This document shows positions 21,476 to 31,647 of a stretch of 64,000 nt of DNA, one piece after another. This DNA is from Pollenia angustigena (lineage: Eukaryota > Arthropoda > Insecta > Diptera > Polleniidae): assembly GCA_930367215.1 (NCBI GenBank), contig OV884057.1, positions 107,595,284 through 107,659,283 of the forward strand. The letters run 5' to 3'. The notes below the pieces were generated by a model. It was not told the DNA's origin, did not search any database, and saw only the letters and a program-made list of their open reading frames with translations. The number at the start of each line of letters is the position of its first letter. The first letter of the stretch is position 1. The position numbers and the translations under genes were made by a program.

Positions 21476-23275
21476 ATGGAACTGTGCAAGCCAGATATAA
21501 ATAGCTTTTGCTACTGCTGTGGTCAATATGTCTCAACACATAAAAAGGGGAAATTTCAGTATTGATTTTGTTCAAACATACGAGACGTATTTCAACCAAA
21601 ATGTTATAGTGAACGAAAATTGGGTACCAAATATAGTGTGTAAAAGCTGCTACAACCGTCTAATGGATTGGAAAAATAGAAGACGTGAAAGTATGCCATT
21701 CGGTATCCCAATGACTTGGACTAATCCTGGCGAAGGTCACAATCCATTGAATTGCTATGCATGTGCGAATAAAGGAGCCGCAAAAAGGATAAGAAAATCG
21801 TATAATTACGTTGGTGTTGCAAGTGCCGCAACACCATTGCCTCATTCGGACCACATTCCTGTGCCAAAAGCTTCTAGCCCAGATATTTTCTCTTCTACGA
21901 CTGCTCCGACATATCATGCACGTGATGATCCCCCATATGAGCCATCAGTATCCAATGAGCCAATTTTAATACGTCAAAATAAGCTTGATTCAATTGTTGC
22001 CAAGTTGGAATTAACAGAGCATAAATCGGAAGAGCTGGCTTCCATTTTGAAATCAAACAATTTGTTGGCACCCGGTGTGAAAGTCACAGCTTATCGAAGT
22101 CGTCAGGCAACACTCCAAAGTTTATTCCTTGTGAATGATGAAAAAACTTCTGCATATTGCCCGGATGTAGGAAAATTGATGGACGCAATGGAAATAAAAT
22201 ATGAAGCAGATGACTGGAGATTATTTATTGACGGTTCAAAACTCAGCTTGAAGGCGGTTTTACTGCATAAGACTAATAAAAAACCTTCAGTTCCAATCGC
22301 CTATAGTACAGAAACGAAAGAAACATACGATGCACTGGAAAATATTTTAAAAATGGTTAACTACGCCAAACATATGTGGCGCATATGCTGCGATTTAAAA
22401 GTTGTAGCAATGCTTTGCGGTCTTCAAAGCGGCTATATAAAATATATGTGCTTTTTATGCGATTGGGACACACGATTTTCCGGTGACCAATATGCATGCC
22501 ACGGATGGAAACTCAGAGAGCACAGCAGGTTACAAACGGCCAATATTATTCGTGAGCCTCTAGTGCCGAAGGAGAAGATATTGCTGCCTCCACTGCATAT
22601 TAAACTTGGAATTGTTAAGAATTTTATCAAAACTGTCGCCAAAAGAGATGAAGTTTTCTTGTGTTTGCAACTAATTTACCCGAGACTCAGCGAAAGTAAA
22701 ATTAAGGAAGGTAAGTTATAATATCACATTCATTTCCCATGATTTTCCATCTAAACAAATCAAAGAAGTAATAGAAGGCTTGTTGGGAAAGCATCGTTCT
22801 AACAACTACGATGTTTCTGTCGCAAGGATGTTAAGAGCATTCTCGGAAATTGGTGTCCACATGTCCTTGAAAATCCATTATTTACATCATCATCTGGACT
22901 ACTTCAGCAAACAATTGGCTACCGAATCTGATGAACAAGGTGAACGCTATCATCAAGTTGCTATGCCATTTGAAATGAGGTAATACTGATTTTTTATTTT
23001 TTCAAACTCATTTTAATAAAACAAAAACTTACAGATATAGAGGCAAAAAGTCGCCGAGTGCAATAATTGCGGAAATTTGCTGGTGGAGTAAGTTTGTGTG
23101 GCAAGACAAGGATGATCTTGATGATAAAGAATTTTCAGGAGATGCAGAAGGGCCAACAGTGGAGTCACACATTGACATTATGTGTGGTTCAGAAACGGAT
23201 GATAGCGATGAATGCGATGCCACTAGTCCCGAACAACCACCATCGAAAAAGTCTAGGCAATATTTATTGAAATAA
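21476..23275 (+). pseudogene. Chapaev-like DDE transposase, one frameshift
   Basis: The start at 21476 is followed by FCYCCGQYVSTHKKG; the frame then shifts in AAAAAGGGG (21543-21551) and continues as NVIVNENWVPNIVCKSCYN and MPFGIPMTWTNP, giving paired-cysteine zinc-binding motifs (CYCC, CKSC, CYAC). Catalytic region: LFIDGSKLSLKAVL (first Asp), CDLKVVAMLCGLQ and FLCDWD (second Asp region), then DEQGERYHQ (Glu) and EMRYRG. Two 55-bp GT-AG introns are predicted at 22711-22765 and 22980-23034, and phase agrees across both. Stop at 23273-23275 after an acidic tail. About 580 residues. The single frameshift makes it inactive as assembled. The family is common in arthropod and Hydra genomes, usually annotated only as uncharacterized. 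Confidence 0.8.
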
Positions 23276-23436
23276 ATAAATTAAATAAAAATAAAAAATT
23301 ATAAAAATGTTAATTTAATTTTCTTTAGTAGTTTATGGCCAGAAGTCTGGAGTTATTGGGGAAAATTTAAAAAAAAGGCGATAAATGACACTTTTTTGAA
23401 TAAAAACAAATATCAATATTATTGTCAAAATGGGAT

Positions 23437-23892
23437 ACCTTCACTTAATTGTAAATAAAAGCAGAACGCGTTAATCGATTTCTATGATCTAGGTAATTAA
23501 TAACACTTGATCCTTTTTTTCCGTTTTGGATTTTTTATGAATTTAAAAAAAAATTTTCATTTTTAGGCAAAAAAATATTTTTTTTTCTCCACAAATTAAT
23601 TTTTACCGGCAAAACTGTTGATTATAAAGAAAAACGTTACATGAACGGATTAAAGAAATTGTAATTCAAAATTTTTTTGAGTTTGTTTTAGCAAAATCGG
23701 ACAAGTGGTTCTCGAGTTATGTTAAACTACGTTTTTGCCAAAATGTTACAACTAAGCGAAAAAACATCAAGATAAGGAAAAAATTTAAAATGTCATAAAA
23801 AAAACAGACACATACGAACGCCAAACCCTTTGAGGGTTTTACTATACTGACCTAGTACCATCACCCTGACTTGGAATTTCTCACCCCCCAGA
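23437..23892 (-). repeat. Right ~456-bp terminal inverted repeat
   Basis: Pairs with 20588-21054. The outer part is almost perfect, the inner part diverges by small indels in A/T runs. Confidence 0.85.
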
Positions 23893-23895
23893 CAA

Positions 23896-24341
23896 TAATC
23901 CCAAAAATGTTCCATAGTGTAATGTATCCTTTGATCTATACTACGTTTCAGTTAACATTGATGGAGTTAAGCTAGATGCTGCTTGTGACACTGGAGCTCC
24001 ATGTACACTGATACCGATTTCATTTTATAAAAACAAAAACATCTTTAAGTTTTTAAGACCTTGTAAGATTCCTTATGTTGACTACAACGGTAAACGAATT
24101 TGTGTGTTGGGTGAGTATGATGCTTCAGTTAGTTATCCTGGTTTTATAAAAAAAAGTTGTTGTTGTTGTTTCTAATTCGAATAGTCCCCCTTTACTCGGT
24201 CGTTCTTTTTTAAGAACATTTAAATTTGATTTGGTTCAGGTGAATTTTGCAAAAGAGCATAAGCCATTTTCCGTTATAGTTGAAGAATTTAAGAGAGAAT
24301 TTAAAGACATTTTTGAAGAGAATCTTGGAACGTATAGTGAA
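23896..24341 (+). pseudogene. Gypsy-like protease and start of pol
   Basis: After the transposon the retroelement resumes: VNIDGVKLDAACDTGAPCTL carries the retropepsin DTGA active-site motif (at about 23983-23994). EFKREFKDIFEENLGTYSE, near 24285-24340, corresponds to the spacer before reverse transcriptase in Ty3/gypsy elements. It is then cut by the hAT MITE at 24342; reverse transcriptase, integrase and the right LTR are absent. Dead relic; the frame relative to gag is shifted. Confidence 0.72.
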
Positions 24342-26986
24342 CAGGTCTGCCATTTTTGCCGATTTACCGGCATTTTGCCGATTTTTTGCCCATAAATTAT
24401 CAAAGTGCCGATTTGCCGATTTTTTATCCAAAAATGCCGATTTTTTGACTAACACGTAAAAGGCGATTACTTTTTGTTTGTTTGATAATAATACACTTTA
24501 AGCGATACTGAAACAGTTGTAACATTGAAAAGAGACAACTGTTATGAAGTCAGCGCTTCTACTAAAGAAAAAGGAGTTAGTTTTATTCAATATTAAATGC
24601 AGTGTTTGTATTGTGTGTTGGGTTAATACATTTTTATTTGAAAAATATTCCACTATGAAGAATTAAAGGCCAAAGTTAAAAAAGAAATAATTTTTAAACC
24701 TAAAATAATTCAGTTAAAATTTCTTTTTCTATTAGGAAAATATAAAACACTTTATATTTGTGTTTGAAAATGGATAGATAAATACTTACAAAAGAATAAA
24801 GGTAAGATAAATTTATATTCACTATCAATGAATATAATTTAAATAATAATTACTTTGATAATTAAATAATTTTTTTTTTAAGATTATAACGCAATTGAGG
24901 ACGATGTTAGTACATAAATTAAATAGCCAATTCGTATGTAAGGAAAATTAAATAAATTTGCAAACTTTTTGGCAAAAAATTTCAGATTTTATTTTTGCAA
25001 GTTATTCGTTTTTTAAAGATTATTGAAAAATTAATAATATTAAAACGGATTTAATAAAAATGTCAAACTCAAATATTTGTATATGGAATATACTTAATAA
25101 GAAAGTTAAGAAAAACTTTATATTTAACTACAATTTCATTGTAAAACGTTTATTTTGATTGATTCTTTTGAAATTTCATCTATATATATAAAAATGAAAA
25201 ATGTTTGTATGTTTGTGTGTTTGTTTGTTGGCTTATAGACTCCGAAACTACTGAACCGATTTTCTTGAAATTTTTACAGTAACATCACGTGAGCCCTAAA
25301 AATAAAATAGGCTACTTATTTTTTCGATAGGGGCAGGGGAATTGGTACCCCCCATAGGATGCCAATATTTATTATCGCATATCTTAAGAGCCGCTGGACG
25401 CATTTTGCTGAACTAGGATCTTTTGAGCCCCGAAATTGAAATAAAATAGCAGCGGGGGTATTTGAATCCCCCATAGGACGCCAATCTTTAACATCGCATA
25501 TCTTAAGAACTGTTATAGTGAGAATGTTCAAACTTTCTAGAAGTCACTCTTATGGTATACTACACTTTTGAAAATAAAAATAAAGCGGGTAGGCGCAGGG
25601 GGGGAAATACCTCCCATAGGATGCATATATTAAATATCGCTCAACTGAAGAACTATTAAAGGGAGAGTCTTCAAACGTGGGTTAAGCTACTATTATAGTA
25701 AACTATAAATTTTCAATATAAAAATGGGCGGGAGAGACAGGGGAGGAGCAGTACCCCTCATAGATAGAAATATTAATAAGAGCCACTGCACGCATTTTGT
25801 TGAAATTTTGGTAGTAGGATCTTCTGAGTCCCAAAATTGAAATAAAGTAGCAGCGGGGGAAGTGGTTTTCCCCATAGGACGCCAATGTTTAATATCGCAT
25901 ATCTTAAGAACTGTTATAGTGAGAATGTTCAAACTTTGTAGAAGTCACTCATATGGTATACTACACTATTGAAAATAAAAATAAAGCGGATAGGCGCAGG
26001 GGGGGAAATACCTCCCATAGGATCCATACATTAAATATCGCTCAACTGAAGAACTATTAAAGGGAGGGTCTTCAAACGTAGTTAAAACTACTATTATGGC
26101 AAACTTTAAATTTCAATATAGTAATGGGCGGGGTAGACAGAGGAGGAGCAGTTCCCCTCATAGATAGAAATGTAATGAAGAGCCGCTGCAAGCAATTTGT
26201 TGAACTTTTGGTAGTAGGATCTGAAGCAAAATAGCAGCGGGGGAAGTGTTACCCCCCATAGGATGCCAATGTTTAATATCGGATATCTTAAAAACTGTTA
26301 TAGTAAGAATGTTCAAACTTTGTAGAAGTCACAGTTATGGTATACTACACTTTTGAAAACAGAAATAAAGCGGGTATGCGCAGGGGGAAATATCTTCCAT
26401 AGGATGCATATATTCAATATCGCTCAACTTAAGAACTATTGAAGGCAGAGTCTTCAAACGTGGTTAAAGCTTCTATTATGGTAAACTATAAATGTCAATA
26501 TAGAAATGGGCGGGGTAGCCAGAGGAGGAGCAGTACCACTCATAGATAGCATTATTAATAAGAGCCGCTGCAAGCAATTTGTTGAACTTTTGGTAGTAGG
26601 ATCATCTGAGCCCCAAAATTGAAACCCCCATAGGACGCCAATGTTAAATATCGCATATCTTAAGAACTGTTAAAGTAAGAATGTTCAAACTTAGTAGAAG
26701 TCACTCCTATGGTATACTACACTTTTGAAAATAAAAATAAAGCGGGAATGCGCAGGGGAAAAACCATTCCATAGGACGCATATATTAAATATCTCTCAAC
26801 TGAAGAAGTGGTTAAAGCAGTGTAGCGAAGCGCACCGGGTTAAGCTAGTAAGTTATAAACATTAGATAATTCTGAATTGTTCTTATTTGTAAGTAAGAAT
26901 AGGTTTTATTGTATTTAAAATATGTATTTTTAATTTGCCGATTTTTTCATATTAAAGTGCCGATAATGCCGATTTTTTTTTTTTTA
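24342..26986. mobile_element. hAT MITE copy 1 (TGCCGAT-rich), truncated, with Helitron inside
   Basis: Starts CAGGTCTGCCATTTTTGCCG, with repeated TGCCGATTT motifs at both ends. The sequence matches 60957-62103 closely, except for a 110-bp internal deletion near 24985, the Helitron insertion at 25179 and loss of the last ~35 bp at 26986. Because the right end is lost no target duplication can be read here; family assignment comes from the complete copy. Confidence 0.8.
25179..26848 (+). mobile_element. Non-autonomous Helitron (1670 bp) with exact empty site
   Basis: Begins TCTATATATATAAAAATG and ends GTTAAGCTAG, preceded by a GTGTAGCGAAGCGCAC imperfect hairpin. It lies between A and T with no target duplication. 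The second MITE copy shows the uninterrupted site GAAATTTCATAAGTTATA at 61921-61938, confirming both borders to the base. The interior has about four ~390-bp repeats (GGAGTCT/TATCGCATATCTTAAGAAC phrases). No Rep/helicase. A shorter relative is at 53708-54615. Confidence 0.93.
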
Positions 26987-27453
26987 AATGCTTTTGCTTT
27001 TTATGTGGTTGTCCATTTTTGTCGCTGGATGGTAAAAAAGCAGTTGTCAGAAAATAAAAATATTTAAAATAGGAGATTTGCTTTTTTGCACAAGCGAAAA
27101 ACAAAACATTGGCTATTGGAAAAAAATTAAAAATTTCAAAAGCAGTGGCAAAAGCAAAAATAAAAAGCAGCCAGCTGATGGATGCTTTTAAACCCTGATT
27201 CTACTTCCAAAAAGTGGGTCAAAATGTCGTTGGAAAAAATAGTGTATAATTTCTTGTTCAAAATTTTCCTTCAATAAGTGTGTAAGCTCATATGCGCTAT
27301 TTTACTTGAAATTGCCACTATAAAGTTGTTAAAAGAATAATAGTGTATACGCATTATAATCCATTTTAGCCTGTAGAAAAAAATACAATTTATGAAAACT
27401 TTAACTCATAAAATAGCTTATAATTATATACACTATTGTTTGAGAAAAAGTTT
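26987..27453. other. Spacer with small AATAGTGTATA palindrome
   Basis: AATAGTGTATAC (about 27340) and its inverse TATACACTATT (about 27428-27438) enclose ~100 bp, possibly a small MITE. A further AATAGTGTATAA is at 27238. No gene is seen. Confidence 0.4.
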
Positions 27454-27612
27454 CATTCCGACCATCGAAAGCTGCATGAGCTCCAAAATTTGTGCCAGAA
27501 GAATGTAATTCCTCGTGGCTCGCAGTCATTTTTCTTTAACTTACAAGGTGGAAAGAAGCGAAATTGTTTAGATGAGCCAGATGTAGTAGAGGAAGAGAAA
27601 GAAGACGAATGA
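27454..27612 (+). pseudogene. Unrecognised C-terminal protein fragment with acidic tail
   Basis: A frame open from before 27430 ends at TGA 27610-27612. Translation includes RKLHELQNLCQKNVIPRGSQ, FFFNLQGGKKRNCLDEPD and a Glu-rich end (VVEEEKEDE). Codon content looks protein-like, but no start codon or upstream exon is visible. It may be the last exon of a TE or host gene; I do not recognise the family. Confidence 0.35.
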
Positions 27613-27724
27613 ACTTCTAGCTATTTTTGATTTACGCAATGTATACCTTAATGGGTCATAATTTTTTGTTTAAATTAACCCAAATTGGAATGTAATGAAT
27701 ATGTGCCATTGAATCTATGAATTA

Positions 27725-28231
27725 GTATTGGGCAACATCTTTAATTTATGTGAATCTTTCATTCTCTTTCAGAAAGGTTAAGTGAATTAATTCATTCTTT
27801 TCATTCACCTTTCTAAATCACAAACAGCTTTCAGAATGAAGTTTCAAGTTCGTTTGAGGAATGATTAAATTGATATTATTAAAACAAAAACGTTTTTTTA
27901 TAGTTTTTGGAAATTAGATTTAAAACTAAAGTTAAAGAGTGTTTTTTTAGAAAAATGTTGTATAAAATAAGCACACATTTAGTATGTTTATGTATGTATG
28001 TAAAAGTTCAGATTACTCTTATTGTGATTCGCTAAAAAAAGTTAAAAAAAAACTTAATTTCAATAAAAGTTCAATAGAAGGGAAGAAGCATAACAAACAA
28101 GATAGACATAAAACAGAATATGAAAGAATACAAGATGAAAGAAATGGAAAGAAAATACGGAAATATTTCATTCTTTCACTTAAGTGAATCATTCAGTTGA
28201 AGTAATTCATTCAAGAACGACACAAGCCTAC
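27725..28231. mobile_element. MITE (507 bp) with TATGAATTA duplication
   Basis: Flanked by TATGAATTA at 27716-27724 and 28232-28240. Subterminal GTGAAT/ATTCAC and AATTCATTC repeats occur in inverse orientation. Ends are GTATTGGGCAACATC and CGACACAAGCCTAC, only weakly inverse. The 8-9-bp duplication suggests hAT. The 67-codon frame at 27984-28187 is Lys-rich and not convincing. Confidence 0.6.
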
Positions 28232-28240
28232 TATGAATTA

Positions 28241-28889
28241 ATCACTGTTTTATAATGTTACAAATTGATATTTTTGAGATCAAATATTTTAATAAAAATG
28301 CCGTAAAATTATTGAATAAAACAGCGTATACCATACAAAATAAACAAAAAAAAATATACATATAAAAAATAAAATAGCCTATATGGAGGACTTGCACTTT
28401 GAATGACATAATTATGGTCTTAAAGGATGCGTAGAATAAAAAAAATTGTTAAATTTAAAGACAAGAAACGGTATTATGTATTCGTCGAAAAATCCAATAT
28501 GAAGAATTTTTATTAACCGCGATATTGAGGTTTTAATAGACATCCTATTTGACAAAAACTTTAAACACGATTTTCTCAAAACCCCAAAAAAATTACACAC
28601 TATTGTTTTATTAAGGGGACGATATCAAGGAACTCACTTAGTACTTTTGAATTTATTTGCGGAATATACATATTAAGTGTTATAGCTGATAGAGACAAAC
28701 TGATTACAGTTTTGAATTCAGCGCACCCAAATTAACTAGAATCAGTTGATAAATTCAAAGAAGCAAAAATCTTTTTTAATTTTGTCGGGCTGTGTTATAT
28801 TTACAAAATTTTGTCGTTTCTTTAACAAATGATACAACTTTTTGTATTAATGGCACTTTATTGCTTTAAGAAATTGAGTTGTTTGATTT
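28241..28889. other. Spacer, no recognised feature
   Basis: A minus-strand 62-codon frame (28412-28600) has no recognisable motif. Otherwise AT-rich. Confidence 0.35.
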
Positions 28890-29032
28890 ATGGGAATAGC
28901 AAGGCGTTTGTTTCGCTTTTGTCGCGGTTTCCAGAGTTTTTGAACAGCTCCATTTTCTGCTGACATCAGAGGACACCCATTTGTTCCATCTCCTACACAA
29001 TTGTTTGGGTCAAGACCAAAATTTGTCAAATA
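28890..29032 (-). pseudogene. hAT-type transposase scrap
   Basis: The minus strand reads LDPNNCVGDGTNGCPLMSAE and then GAVQKL. This resembles the block around the second catalytic Asp in one hAT group, usually CVGDxTDGAxNMxGxxxG. Here the Asp of TDG is Asn and the rest degenerates. Flanks give no further similarity. Confidence 0.45.
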
Positions 29033-29114
29033 ATAATAATATAATATAATAATAATAAAGATATGGATACTTATTGAAAATTTCGTTAGAGATTCAATAA
29101 AAAAAAAAAACAAA

Positions 29115-30018
29115 AAAAAATCTTAAAAATTATTAATCGGAATTCTTGTATTATCGAAACAAACAAAACATATTTTTATAATTAAGAGGGGGGCTAATTT
29201 CCTTATTCCCCCCCTGAATCCGCGCCTGACCACCAATGACATCTATATAATTTGAACGATTTTTTCTTTAAAATGATCGCCATGGTCCAACTTAGATTTA
29301 TACGAAAAGAAAATTATGCCCGCCCATTTTTTTCGATTTGCCTAAAATCAGAAAACGGCTCCATCGATTTATCTAATTTTTCTTTCAAATGTTCGTATCT
29401 TTTTAAAGGATTTTAAAAATCGAACGCAAACATTTTTCCTAATATGGACAGGAAAACGTCTGTCGGGTCAGATAGTTATACATATAAAACTGTAAAGCGA
29501 ATGAGAATTACAAATGAAAACAGTTGTAAAAATACAGTATTTACTTTGATTTTAATATTTTTTTTTATTGAATATGAAGTAATATTTAATTATTTCATTA
29601 TTAAATATGTTTTATTGAGTTTTATTGAATCAAACAAAAAGTTTGTTGATCTAAATTTTTAACAAATTGTGTTGTTAAAAGTTTCGTTAAGATATTTTTT
29701 TCTTTGTAGATTCAGAGAGCGAAACGAGTGGTTTATATCGTCGCATGAAAATAGCATAACTAGCATAGCAACTCCATTCAGCTGAATGAAGAAATGCAAC
29801 CATGCATATTGGCATGTAGAAAAAACAAAATGTCGATAATATTTTGAACGATAGTAGCGGTCCTTTATTACACATAGTAATTTCTCAAAAAAATTAAACT
29901 TGACAGAACAGAATTCCTGAAATTCTTTTATTTATGTTATTCTTTTTGGAGGTGAAAAAACTTTAAATATGACCACAAAGAACCTTAATATTTTTTGAAT
30001 TGCTAGGTAAGATTAACT
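29115..30018. other. AT-rich spacer
   Basis: A GGGGGGC...CCCCCCC inverse pair lies at 29188-29215. The GCGAAACGAGTGG phrase near 29717 is the inverse of that near 17215. No gene. Confidence 0.35.
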
Positions 30019-30154
30019 GCCTGTTCATCTATTTCTGAACGAAGACTTCGTTCACTTAACTTACATTTACAATGAAAACAAATTATTCAATATTGTTTTT
30101 GTTTTACATGTAATTTAAACGAACGAAGGCTTTGTTCGAAATCGACGATCAGGC
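30019..30154. mobile_element. Short MITE, GCCTG...CAGGC ends, second copy
   Basis: Left GCCTGTTCATCTATTTCTGA and right inverse GCCTGATCGTCGATTTCGAA share most positions; both run into CGAAGNCTTCGTTC. Related to 4284-4383. Confidence 0.5.
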
Positions 30155-31205
30155 CATGAGCTTACCAACAGTTCCAGTCATGGCGTGAGCGCCGTTTGTT
30201 GCCAATCCGATCAAATTTTTTAAAGGAATATTGTTAGTTGATAAAAAGTTTTTTATACGAAGAAAAATTTAAACGGCCAATGTTCTTAATTTTTTAAATA
30301 ATGTATATGTTGCACATTTTCTAAAACCGACCAAAATTAGGTTTGGCCTACCGACCAAACCAAAAAAAACCTGCTTAATATATAGATTTAATAAAATATA
30401 TTTTGCTAAAACTTCGGTTCAGTTTGAGATATAATGCTGAATTCTGTTTCACATATAAAGAAGGCATAAAGGAACACTTTTGCTTAGTAACTTCAAGTTT
30501 ATGATTTTTTGAGATATGACTATGTTGCAATAAAGGAGCGATATGTACATATGTATACTAGACTGGTCCTTATATGGCTCAAACTTTTTTTTCAAAATTT
30601 TTATTAAAGAACCCCCCAAATTATTTTTAGCATAAAAGTTAAAGTTTCAAATCGATATTTTAGTATTACCACGTTCATCATTGAGATTTCAAAGTGCATA
30701 TGTACTTATGTATGTAAATCAGACCGACTCACCTTATATGAACAAAAAAAGTTAAAGTTGTAACATTCTGAAAATAAACTTTGACATGTTTTATGAATAT
30801 TCCCAAAACATTTTGACTCCGGCGATAAACTCCCGTTAACTAAACATCGTCAAAAAAGGGTCCAAAAATGGAATTTTTCATGAATTTAAACCTTGGTAAA
30901 TTTTTTTGTCCGATGAATGACCAAATTTGATAGTTATTTACGAATTCAGAATGCATTTAAACATTTAAAAATTCCACCACAGACTCAAGATAGCGAGATG
31001 AGATGCACTTTTTGCCTTAGGCAAAATATTTTCTGAATCTTCATAAAACATGCCCAAGTTAGTTTTGAGAGGGGTACAACAACAACTTTTTTTTGAGCCG
31101 GTCTAATGTACATACATAATATGTGTGTAAGCGCACCTAACACATCTTACATATGGCATATTTTTGCTTCTATACTAATTTTTTCCCTGTTTTTAGTAAA
31201 ACTCT
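30155..31205. other. Spacer, possible degraded inverted-repeat element
   Basis: ACTAGACTGGTCC...GGCTCAAAC (30557-30588) and TTGAGCCGGTCTAATGTAC (31092-31110) are roughly inverse, so a ~550-bp MITE may lie here. No coding signal. Confidence 0.3.
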
Positions 31206-31647
31206 AAACTTACTTGGAGGCCACACGTTAGAACTCGTCGTTATCATTTTGGGAAGCATTTCTCAAAAAGGAAAGAAAATAGAAATGCCCGGTGTTTTTC
31301 ATCAGGCTCGATGGATAGCAAATATTTCTCTTAAGAAAAGAATTCCCAATTACCGAAGCTGAAAAGAAAGCATCATGAAGGATATGTGGTTTTATGGTTA
31401 TTAATTACATAAAATCATGGTTTAATGCAAATAAAACCCTTCCAGCCCCATGGAACGGCATTTTACTTTTAAAAAATTTAAATAGTTATACAGAAAAATA
31501 ATCTATAGTTGCCGGAGCTTGCGTGTAAGAATTTTTAAACCATCTTTGGTACTTAGCAGATGCGCCAGTTCTCTTTTCCATTTTTGATGACTGGAAGTAA
31601 AGCAATAAATTACAAACGAATTGTGCGAGTTAATCAATAGTAATGAA

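Larger units (their letters stand above)
20588..23892 (+). mobile_element. Chapaev-like DNA transposon (3305 bp) inside gypsy gag
   Basis: The ends TCTGGGGGGTGAGAAATTCC and the exact inverse are flanked by CAA on both sides (20585-20587, 23893-23895). The inverted repeats extend about 460 bp. A three-base duplication fits the Chapaev3 group of the CMC superfamily (family knowledge); the transposase motifs agree but the superfamily name is tentative. The outer 180 bp of the two repeats are virtually identical, so the insertion is young compared with its host retrotransposon. Confidence 0.82.

Noticed and set aside
25316..25932. Several 60-80-codon minus frames starting MNILTITVLKICD
   Set aside because: Translations of the ~390-bp internal repeats of a non-autonomous Helitron.
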